64,000 nt of DNA, taken from assembly GCA_019187365.1 (NCBI GenBank), contig JABARE010000024.1, positions 74,067 through 138,066 on the forward strand, given 5' to 3'. Source of the stretch: Saprospiraceae bacterium (lineage in GTDB: Bacteria; Bacteroidota; Bacteroidia; Chitinophagales; Saprospiraceae). The position numbers were made by a program, and so were the translations under genes. Positions 53,185-60,312 of the stretch are shown here, piece by piece. The notes below the pieces were generated by a model. That model was not told the DNA's origin. It saw only the letters and a list, made by a program, of their open reading frames with translations, and did not search any database. Numbering within the stretch: position 1 is the stretch's first letter; every line of letters starts with the position of its first letter.

Positions 53185-53200
53185 ACTAACAATTGCTAGT
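53185..53200. repeat. Short palindromic motif ACTAACAATTGCTAGT
   Basis: A 16-bp near-palindrome with one mismatched pair. It shares its outer ACTAAC/TAGT arms with the 20-bp recurrent palindrome, and a relative (ACTAACAATTGATAGT) lies at 58562-58577 and in the duplicate at 61911-61926. Confidence 0.5.
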
Positions 53201-53480
53201 ATATTGGATAATTGTGTTCCAAAAACACGTGTTACTCTTTTGTCAGCACGCATCCTGAATTGACCTTTTCATTCTTCCAATTTCTTCTTACCATTTCAAG
53301 TTGCATCATGACATTTTCCTGTCAAGCAACCGCTTGAATGTGTATCCTAAATTTATGTGATGGCCGATAATTACCAAATCACTGTTCAATTCATGAGCAT
53401 CCTGATACAATTCAATTTCATTAAGCAATTATTCTATCCTTCACAACCAAACACCGTGATGACATAAAAATAAATCACCA

Positions 53481-53500
53481 TCTAACGAACGTACGTTAAT
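53481..53500. repeat. Recurrent palindrome, copy upstream of the RhuM/Doc-type gene
   Basis: TCTAACGAACGTACGTTAAT is close to the consensus ACTAACGAACGTTCGTTAGT, differing at three positions. It lies in the promoter region of the gene at 53548. Confidence 0.65.
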
Positions 53501-53547
53501 AAACGTTCTGATCGACCTTAAGAAACATCAGTATATATATTCCATCC

Positions 53548-54450
53548 ATGCAAAAAATATTTTATACACTACCCGGAACCGAAAAGGAAATTGCGGTGTA
53601 CTTAGACCACGCAGATGTATGGGTTGACCGCAAGATGATTCCGGAACTCTTAGGATGTTCTATCGAAGAATTAGACCGGGCAGAACTTGAATACGCCTCA
53701 TCAGAAGAATGGCAATTAAAAAATCATAACACATTCCTTGCACCTGAAGACGGAAATGCCGGGCCTGATCTGCGGGACCCCGTTGGCAAGGAATTTGTCC
53801 TGTCCCTGGGTTTTCTGATGCAAAAGCAGGCAGGTTTGATGTTCTACCACTGGGCCAGGGATACCCACCATCGCTTTATCCAAAATGCAGATTCGAGCCC
53901 GGGCAGACACAGTGCGAGTACCCCGGCAACTCAGGATGTGGCACATCTCATCGAAAGCTACCTGCCTTGCTTTATATTGCTCAACCAATACGACAGCCAC
54001 CGGCTTCCAATTGGCGGTGCCGCCAGCCCGATCCGCAACGAACTCGTCCACTCCAGGGCCCTCTCTGCCATCTCCGCGCTAAAAGAGCGCCTGGTCGGCC
54101 GGAACGAAGCCACTACTTTGTTTGGCCATGAAAAAGATGAAAGTTTTCAGGGCACCCTCCAGTCCATTGCCCAGACGTTTGGCGGACAGTACCTCTACCC
54201 CGGCATAGGGGAACAGGCGGCCCACCTCCTTTACTCGGTCATAAAAAACCACTCCTTCTCAGATGGCAATAAACGCATTGGCGCCTTCCTCTTTACCTGG
54301 TTTCTCGAAATCAACCAGTACCTGCGTCGTCCCGATGGTTCGCTAAAAATGGACGCCATGGCCCTGACCGCCCTGGCCCTGCTGGTAGCTCAAAGCCGAC
54401 CGGACGATCGCGAGGACATCTTGAAACTCATCGAAAGCCTCATCCTCTAA
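53548..54450 (+). CDS. RhuM-like protein with a Doc/Fic-type C-terminal domain
   Basis: 300 residues. The N-terminal part resembles the RhuM DNA-associated domain but is divergent (IAVYLDHADVWVDRKMIPEL, then FYHWARDTHHRFIQN in place of the usual FRxWAxxVLKEY). The C-terminal domain carries HSFSDGNKR (residues 235-243), the Fic/Doc motif with NKR as in Doc (which phosphorylates EF-Tu), not the NGR of AMPylating Fic proteins. An antitoxin-like small gene is not adjacent; two ArsR-type regulators flank it. The function is inferred, and the motif alone does not prove toxicity. Confidence 0.75.
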   Translation: MQKIFYTLPGTEKEIAVYLDHADVWVDRKMIPELLGCSIEELDRAELEYASSEEWQLKNHNTFLAPEDGNAGPDLRDPVGKEFVLSLGFLMQKQAGLMFYHWARDTHHRFIQNADSSPGRHSASTPATQDVAHLIESYLPCFILLNQYDSHRLPIGGAASPIRNELVHSRALSAISALKERLVGRNEATTLFGHEKDESFQGTLQSIAQTFGGQYLYPGIGEQAAHLLYSVIKNHSFSDGNKRIGAFLFTWFLEINQYLRRPDGSLKMDAMALTALALLVAQSRPDDREDILKLIESLIL

Positions 54451-54924
54451 CGCTCCACCCCGGGAGAAGGCCACCTGATCATCAGAATACGCCATGGCGA
54501 GCTGGCAGGAAAACTCGTTGAACGTTGAGATTTTGACAGAAGAATGAACGGAAAAGCTTGAAGCCCTTTGGGCATTTTCCTTCACCAGCGCCCTGGTCAG
54601 TCCGTTGCCTCCCCTGCCTTGGTCTGACGGGATATGCACTTTTGGACCGCCCTTTCAGTTTGCCCGGGGTCCTTCCATATCTGGGATACAGCCGGGTGCC
54701 CATTTCGGTCGAATCCCGGCGGTGAGTCCGTGTCCGTCGTGCTGACCCCATCAGGCCCATCAAGCTACCATTTTTGGGGCATTTCGGCAAAAAACGACAT
54801 AAAACACTGAAAATTACTATCTTAATAAATAAAAAAAATATTTAATATTTATTTGCAAATTCCAAGAATAATTGGAACTTTGTTGCGACAAGGTCAACTA
54901 CGAAATCAAAATAAGAAACTCTCG
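54451..54924. other. 474-base gap after the RhuM/Doc-type gene
   Basis: No gene can be called with confidence. Open frames on the minus strand (54343-54639 and 54482-54790) look like chance frames. The right end (54800-54850) is extremely AT-rich and is probably the promoter region of the second ArsR-type gene. Confidence 0.5.
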
Positions 54925-55233
54925 ATGAAGAAGGTTAAAGTAACTTTTAATCCTGTCCAACTCGACTATTCATGTGAGCTCATGCGGGCGCTTGCCCACC
55001 CTCTCCGTCTGAAGATCCTCGAATTTATTGACCGCAACGGCAGCGTAAACGTCAATAAGATCTATTCGAATCTAAAGATCGAGCAGAGCGTAACTTCCCA
55101 GCACCTGAGCATTTTGCGTCTGACAGGCGTCATCACAACGGAAAAAGTCGGCAAATTCGTTTTCTGCAACATCAACTATCCCTGCCTTGAACGGGTGGAG
55201 ATTGCGGTAAATCGCTTCCTGGGCAAGGCCTGA
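54925..55233 (+). CDS. ArsR-type winged helix regulator, second copy
   Basis: 102 residues from ATG 54925 (MKKVKVTFNPVQLDYSCELM); a 24-residue upstream extension in the same frame is not used. The helix LKIEQSVTSQHLSILRLTGV parallels LRLEQSVASQHLAILRRAGV of the first regulator, so the two are paralogues. No metal-binding Cys motif is present in the helix. Its N-terminus matches the N-terminus of the other copy (VQLDYA). Confidence 0.86.
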   Translation: MKKVKVTFNPVQLDYSCELMRALAHPLRLKILEFIDRNGSVNVNKIYSNLKIEQSVTSQHLSILRLTGVITTEKVGKFVFCNINYPCLERVEIAVNRFLGKA

Positions 55234-55263
55234 ATCCATTTCTAAGACCGGCCTTATGGCCCG

Positions 55264-55911
55264 TCAACCCTCAGAGACCGGGGATGCCCCGGAATCTGGC
55301 TTCGGTTTCTTGTAGAACAGCAGGAAAGTGCAGATCCCGCAAAAGATCGATGCGTCGGCTACATTAAACACAGGTCTGAAAAACTCAAAGGGTCCGCCAC
55401 CCCAGATTGGGACCCATGCAGGAAGGTCGATGGTAAATAACGGAAAGTAAAACATATCGACGACCTTACCCATGAGGAAAGGTGCGTATCCGCCCCCGTC
55501 GGGAAAGAGTTCTGCAACCCCTCCGTGGTAGGGAGAGGCCGAAAAGATAAGCCCGTAAAACATGGAATCCAGAATATTGCCGCTGGCACCGGCCAGGATC
55601 ATGGAGAAGGATACCACCGAAGGCAGGTGCTCGTCTCCGTCGATCATCCGGTAGAGCAAAAAAAACAGAAAGGTCACGGCAACAATCCGGAACAAGCTCA
55701 GCAGCAGTTTTCCGGTGGCACCCCCAAAACTCATTCCAAAGGCCATTCCCTCGTTTTCCACAAAGTGGATGCGGGCCCATTCCAACCCAAAAATGGAGAA
55801 TTCCTCCCCCATTTCCATGTGGGTTTTAACCCAAATTTTGCTGCTTTGGTCTATGATCAGCAACGCGATCATCGTTCCCAGGGCAATGAGCCAGGCCGTG
55901 CGGTTTTTCAT
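55264..55911 (-). CDS. lspA: Lipoprotein signal peptidase
   Basis: 215 residues from MKNRTAWLIA (55911). Four membrane helices and both catalytic aspartates: GNILDSMFYGLI and FNVADASIFCG. It removes signal peptides from prolipoproteins in the inner membrane. An in-frame ATG at 55941 is possible. A longer insert between helices (SASPYHGGVAELFPDGGGYA) is usual in Bacteroidota. Confidence 0.94.
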   Translation of the reverse strand: MKNRTAWLIALGTMIALLIIDQSSKIWVKTHMEMGEEFSIFGLEWARIHFVENEGMAFGMSFGGATGKLLLSLFRIVAVTFLFFLLYRMIDGDEHLPSVVSFSMILAGASGNILDSMFYGLIFSASPYHGGVAELFPDGGGYAPFLMGKVVDMFYFPLFTIDLPAWVPIWGGGPFEFFRPVFNVADASIFCGICTFLLFYKKPKPDSGASPVSEG

Positions 55912-55974
55912 CCGTTGCAAAAATAACCACGCCGTGCACATTCAACCAGGAGCTTCTCCATCTGTTGTAAGAGG

Positions 55975-56850
55975 ATGACTAAACTTCGAAGCCTTGAGCG
56001 GTTGTTGCCACCCCCAAACCCTCATTGGGTTGGCAATGGATTTAACGTGCACCACTTTTTTCCTGGAAACGGTGGCCCCTCACAGGAGCGCATGAGTCCT
56101 TTTCTCATGCTCGATTACAACTCACTTGCCGATCTGCCTCCCAGCGACCTTCCCCGGGGTGTCGATGTCCACCCTCACCGCGGATTTGAAACCGTGACCA
56201 TTTCCTACAAGGGCCTTATAGCTCACCACGACAGTGCAGGAAACAGCGGGGTCATTGGAGAGGGCGACGTGCAGTGGATGACAGCAGGCGCAGGGGTGCT
56301 CCACAAAGAATACCACGACCTCGACTTCACCCGCAGGGGCGGGCCTTTCCAGATGGTGCAACTTTGGGTCAACCTGCCCGCTGCCCATAAAATGCATGCA
56401 CCCCACTACCAGGAAATCCGATCGGCGAGCATGGGGCGCCTCGATCTAAAAAGCGGTTATGTCGAGATCATTGCAGGCAGTTGCTCCGGCATCAGCGGCC
56501 CTGCTGCAACGTTCTCCCCCGTCCATCTGTACAACCTGCACATGGAGGCTGGAGACTGCTTTGAATTGACCTTTCCCCAGCATTACAACGCATCCATGCT
56601 GGCCATTTCCGGAAAAGCGGTCCTGCAAGGCGTCCGTGAATTGCCACAGGATCATTTTGCCCTCCTGGGAAACGATGGGGATGACATATTGGTCGAATGC
56701 AAGGTGCCGAACACGACCATTCTCCTCATGGCTGGCGAACCGATCGACGAACCGATTTCATCCCACGGCCCCTTCGTCATGAACACCCATGGTGAAATCC
56801 TCCAGGCTTTCGAGGATTTCCGTTCGGGGAAGTTCGGGACACTCCGATGA
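55975..56850 (+). CDS. Pirin family protein
   Basis: 291 residues, a bicupin. The metal ligands of the N-terminal cupin are visible in DVHPHRGFETVTISY and in HHDSAGNSGVIGEGDVQWMT and the following GAGVLHKEYH. The C-terminal half starts with VHLYNLHMEAGDCFELTF. Pirins bind Fe and often act as quercetinases or redox regulators; which applies here cannot be told. It begins 64 bases from the divergent lspA. Confidence 0.92.
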   Translation: MTKLRSLERLLPPPNPHWVGNGFNVHHFFPGNGGPSQERMSPFLMLDYNSLADLPPSDLPRGVDVHPHRGFETVTISYKGLIAHHDSAGNSGVIGEGDVQWMTAGAGVLHKEYHDLDFTRRGGPFQMVQLWVNLPAAHKMHAPHYQEIRSASMGRLDLKSGYVEIIAGSCSGISGPAATFSPVHLYNLHMEAGDCFELTFPQHYNASMLAISGKAVLQGVRELPQDHFALLGNDGDDILVECKVPNTTILLMAGEPIDEPISSHGPFVMNTHGEILQAFEDFRSGKFGTLR

Positions 56851-56913
56851 GAATGAACCAGGGAGAAACAAGGGAGAATTCCCCACATTCTTCATTCTCC
56901 ATTCCATATGTAT

Positions 56914-56935
56914 TTTAGCACTATTTTGTGCTAAA
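56914..56935 (+). promoter_or_regulatory. Hairpin immediately upstream of the first giant secreted gene
   Basis: TTTAGCAC and GTGCTAAA form a perfect 8-bp inverted repeat with a 6-base loop, ending one base before the ATG at 56937. It could hide the start codon or be an operator. No homologous hairpin is seen before the second gene. Confidence 0.5.
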
Positions 56936-56936
56936 G

Positions 56937-59900
56937 ATGAAGCGTCTGGTCTTTGCGGTTTGGGCTTTGTTGCCTTTCAGTGGCCCCGTTGCCCAGGAGA
57001 ATGCGTTCCACTACCTGGTTCCTGCTCTGGGCAAGGCGTCCTGTTGCTGTGGCCAGTTCACCGAGCTCTTCTTTCCCAATCTGGACTTCGAAGCGCCTCC
57101 CTCACCGCCACCCGGAACGTTTTTTACCTACAGCGCAGGGACCGGTTTTGGCGGATGGACCGTCACCCAGGCTACCATTGATCATTGCGATGCCCTCGTG
57201 GGCAACCTCGGTCTGGGAAATCCCAACGGGCCGAGTTTCTTCATCGACTTACACGGCTCGCCGGGATTTGGCGGAATTTCCTACCCCCTCTATGGTCTTA
57301 CCCCCGGCAACCAATACCGGATTGAATTCTGGACTGCCCAAAACGGCGGGGGCTTTTCATCGGAGGGCACGCTCAAAATAGGTGGCGGCTCCTGGCTCAA
57401 TGTCAAATGGACGGTTTCTGTATCCGGTGCGGTCTCCTGGCGAATGGAAAGCTACGAATTTGTGGCCCTCGCCACCAGCACCACCATGGAATTCAGCAGC
57501 ACCGGCCCCATGGTCTTTGCGGGGACCCTGGTCGATGACATCAAGATCTTTGAATGCCCCGGCGACCTGGAAAAACCGGAAATCCTCAATCCTCCCGACC
57601 ACCTCGAGGTCGAATGCGAACACCAGGTTCCCCAGCCCCCAAACCTGCAAGTCAGCGACAACTGCGACCTCGCTCCGACGGTTGCCTTTAAAGAAACCAA
57701 ATTGACCCTCGGCCCCTGTCATCAGAGAATAACCCGCGAGTGGACCGTAGAAGACGACTGCAACAACTCAAGCACAGCCGTGCAGTACATCGACATCATC
57801 GATCAGACACCGCCGGAGTTTACCCGTCTTCCGGAGAATAAGACGGTTGCCTGTTCGCAGGACGTCTCCCGGGTATTCAGCGACTGGATCAGAAACAGGG
57901 GAAATGCACAGGCTAGAGACGATTGCGGAACTGTCAGTTGGCGAACGAGCTACGAGCGTCCACCGTACAAATATTGCGATACACTCATCGTCGAATTCAT
58001 AGCCATCAGCCCGTGTGGACTGGAAAGTCTTGAATACGCCTATTTCACCGTCATCGATACGACCGGACCCGGGTTCAAAAGGCCCGCACAGGACCGCAAC
58101 TACATTTGCATTGGCGCCCCGCGCGATTCCCTGCGATTGTGGCTCGATTCGATGGCCTTTGCCCTTCCCGGAAAAGATTGCGACACCGCCATCCTCTCTC
58201 ATAACTTCAACGGCGACTCCTCTCAAAATCCCCTACGCCTTACCGTGTACGCCCGCGACCGTTGCGGAAACACCGACAGCACTTTGGCCGTATTTTCCTA
58301 CCGCACCGCCAGCGACACCTTCCGGATCGACAGCTTTTCCTGTGCGTTGGCGCAGAACCGCGCCGACACCAGCGTTTTCCAGGTCTCCGGCTGCGACAGC
58401 GTCGTCATTACCAGCTTTATACGTCTCCTGCCAGACACGTCGACCCTTGACCGCTACACCTGCGATTCCCTCCGTCCTCCTGCAGATACCATCACACTAA
58501 CAAACGTTCGTGGGTGCGATTCTACTGTGTTTATACGGTATTCCCTTCAGCAAAGTCCTGTACTAACAATTGATAGTTTTGGATGTCATTTCGCAGTATC
58601 CTCTTCAGACACCATGATTCTGCAGGGACAATTCTGCGATTCAACCGTCATCACCCGGAGATTTCCGCTTCGAAAAGATTCCGTTTCCATTGTCAAACTC
58701 ACATGCGATTCGGCACAGGCAGGCGAACAAGTGTTCGTTCTTTCCAATTCCGACGGCTGTGACAGCATCGTAACGGTGACCACCCGCTTCAGCGCAGTGA
58801 ATTCCACTTCCCTCGTCTCTCCGGAATGCGGCCTCGATGCTCCCTATTCCGACACCCTGGTCTTCACCACCGCTACCTGCGACAGCATCGTCATCACACT
58901 CCACCTCCCCCTTCCCGTTGACTCTACCTTCCGACGATTGCAGACCTGCGACCCATCCCAAGCCGGCGTCTTTTACTCCCTTCTCGTAAACCGGCATGGC
59001 TGCGACAGCACCCTCGTCGATTCCGTTATGCTGATGCCCTCCGACTCCGTCGAGCTCTTCCGGAATACCTGCAGGCCCGACAGCGCCGGCGTATTCAGCA
59101 TGCATTTCCAAAACCGATTCGGGTGCGACTCCACGGTGGTACTTGCAATTGCCCTCCTGGCTTCCGACACCACTTACCGCTCCAGTTCTTCCTGCAATCC
59201 CGCCGACCTAAGAACCGATACCTTCCGTCTGGTCAACCGCAATGGCTGTGACTCCATCGTCTTTTACACCGTTGCCTGGTCGCCAGCCGATACCACCCAC
59301 AACGTTCAATCCACCTGTGATCCCTCTATGCAGGGCGATGACACCCTTCGTCTGGTCAACCGCAACGGCTGCGACTCCATCGTCTTTCTGTTCACCGCTC
59401 TGCTGCCTTCTGATTCCACTTTCGTGGACAGCTCCACCTGCATTTTTGCCGCCGCTACCAGCGATACCCTGAGCTTGCAAAACCGCTTCGGCTGCGACTC
59501 CTTAGTCTTCCGGCGCATCCACTTCGCTCCCGCGCCCATCGACGCCACCATCGACTCCATCCGTTGTCCGGGTGATCGCAACGGTCGCTTCGCCTTGTTG
59601 AATCCGGGCTTGTTCGAGCCCCCCCTCGATTTCTTTCTCAACAGCACCCTGGTCTCCGATACTTCGCTGCTCTCACGCCTCGGTCCGGGAAGCTACACCC
59701 TTTACGTCCGCGACCGCAGGGGATGCACTTCCACCGCATACTCCTTCAGCCTCGACGACCCCGCCCCGCTGGTCACCGAGCTGGACGATCTGCCAGAGCA
59801 GCAGGCTGGTGCCCAAGTCCTCCTCCAGCTCCAATCCAACAGGCCTCTGGTTCAGGTGTTTTGGCAGCCACCTCACCCCTCCGGGTGCACCCACTGTTCC

Positions 59901-60296
59901 GATTTCCCCACCGTCGCTACCGCCGATCAGTGGTTTTATACCCTCGCCACCGACGACCGCGGTTGCTCCCACTCCGATTCCCTTTTCCTGCGAGTACTTC
60001 GCAATTACGGCATCTATGCTCCTAATGTCTTTTCTCCCAACGGCGACAACATCAACGACTTTTTCTACCTCCGCGGCGATGACGGCGTGATCATTGAATC
60101 CCTGGAAATCTTCGACCGTTGGGGGGAACGCCTTTTCTACACCCAATCCATTCCCGTCAACCTCCCTTCCGCCGGTTGGGACGGCAGTTCCAAAGGCCAA
60201 AAACTCAACCCGGCAGTCTTTGTCTTCTCCGCAACCGCTTTGCTGCCTTCGGGTCAGCGAGTGCCCCTCAGCGGAGACTTCAGCCTCGTGCGCTAA
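56937..60296 (+). CDS. Giant secreted repeat protein 1, type IX secretion (CHU_C-type) C-terminus
   Basis: 1,119 residues. Signal peptide (1-17), a lectin-like N-terminal domain (about 25-205) beginning CCCGQFTELFFPNLDFEAPP, an HYR-like region (about 206-370; EKPEILNPPDHLEVEC and CHQRITREWTVEDDC), then ten repeats of about 42 residues (about 460-865), each with two Cys and the pattern ...C-x(about 20)-G-C-D-S-I/V/T-V, and a C-terminal gliding-type sorting domain from about 1,022 (NYGIYAPNVFSPNGDNINDF) to the end. From residue 373 onward the sequence is identical to that of the next gene. Chosen ATG 56937 gives a clean signal peptide. Stop is TAA. Confidence 0.85.
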   Translation: MKRLVFAVWALLPFSGPVAQENAFHYLVPALGKASCCCGQFTELFFPNLDFEAPPSPPPGTFFTYSAGTGFGGWTVTQATIDHCDALVGNLGLGNPNGPSFFIDLHGSPGFGGISYPLYGLTPGNQYRIEFWTAQNGGGFSSEGTLKIGGGSWLNVKWTVSVSGAVSWRMESYEFVALATSTTMEFSSTGPMVFAGTLVDDIKIFECPGDLEKPEILNPPDHLEVECEHQVPQPPNLQVSDNCDLAPTVAFKETKLTLGPCHQRITREWTVEDDCNNSSTAVQYIDIIDQTPPEFTRLPENKTVACSQDVSRVFSDWIRNRGNAQARDDCGTVSWRTSYERPPYKYCDTLIVEFIAISPCGLESLEYAYFTVIDTTGPGFKRPAQDRNYICIGAPRDSLRLWLDSMAFALPGKDCDTAILSHNFNGDSSQNPLRLTVYARDRCGNTDSTLAVFSYRTASDTFRIDSFSCALAQNRADTSVFQVSGCDSVVITSFIRLLPDTSTLDRYTCDSLRPPADTITLTNVRGCDSTVFIRYSLQQSPVLTIDSFGCHFAVSSSDTMILQGQFCDSTVITRRFPLRKDSVSIVKLTCDSAQAGEQVFVLSNSDGCDSIVTVTTRFSAVNSTSLVSPECGLDAPYSDTLVFTTATCDSIVITLHLPLPVDSTFRRLQTCDPSQAGVFYSLLVNRHGCDSTLVDSVMLMPSDSVELFRNTCRPDSAGVFSMHFQNRFGCDSTVVLAIALLASDTTYRSSSSCNPADLRTDTFRLVNRNGCDSIVFYTVAWSPADTTHNVQSTCDPSMQGDDTLRLVNRNGCDSIVFLFTALLPSDSTFVDSSTCIFAAATSDTLSLQNRFGCDSLVFRRIHFAPAPIDATIDSIRCPGDRNGRFALLNPGLFEPPLDFFLNSTLVSDTSLLSRLGPGSYTLYVRDRRGCTSTAYSFSLDDPAPLVTELDDLPEQQAGAQVLLQLQSNRPLVQVFWQPPHPSGCTHCSDFPTVATADQWFYTLATDDRGCSHSDSLFLRVLRNYGIYAPNVFSPNGDNINDFFYLRGDDGVIIESLEIFDRWGERLFYTQSIPVNLPSAGWDGSSKGQKLNPAVFVFSATALLPSGQRVPLSGDFSLVR
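58054..60294 (+). repeat. Direct repeat, copy 1 (2,241 bp)
   Basis: This stretch reappears base for base at 61403-63643, offset 3,349, wherever I compared it. It begins inside codon 373 of the first giant gene and ends just before its stop. It encodes ten Cys repeats, a linker and the sorting domain. No base differences were found by eye. Confidence 0.9.
58496..58515. repeat. Recurrent palindrome, copy in the first giant gene
   Basis: ACTAACAAACGTTCGTGGGT has the core of the recurrent 20-bp motif with several mismatches. An exact copy lies at 61845-61864 because of the direct repeat. A shorter relative ACTAACAATTGATAGT lies 47 bases later (58562-58577). Confidence 0.5.
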
Positions 60297-60312
60297 CTTT
60301 GCAAAGGCGACC

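Larger units (their letters stand above)
52951..53547. other. 597-base AT-rich gap before the RhuM/Doc-type gene
   Basis: No gene can be supported. It holds two palindromic elements, ACTAACAATTGCTAGT (53185-53200) and TCTAACGAACGTACGTTAAT (53481-53500), the second lying 48 bases before the RhuM-type start. The base composition is much richer in A/T than surrounding genes. Confidence 0.6.

Noticed and set aside
54343..54790. Open frames on the minus strand after the RhuM/Doc-type gene
   Set aside because: Two frames overlap each other, and the products are compositionally odd with no recognised motif. A decayed gene is possible but not supportable.
58320..59525. Ten short repeats that could be mistaken for a CRISPR array
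   Set aside because: The units are in-frame protein repeats of about 126 bases with variable DNA; there is no constant repeat with unique spacers and no cas gene.
60094..60312. In-frame upstream extension of the second giant gene into the first gene
   Set aside because: It lacks a signal peptide and is simply an out-of-frame reading of the first gene's tail; the same shadow occurs after the second tail at 63443-63712.
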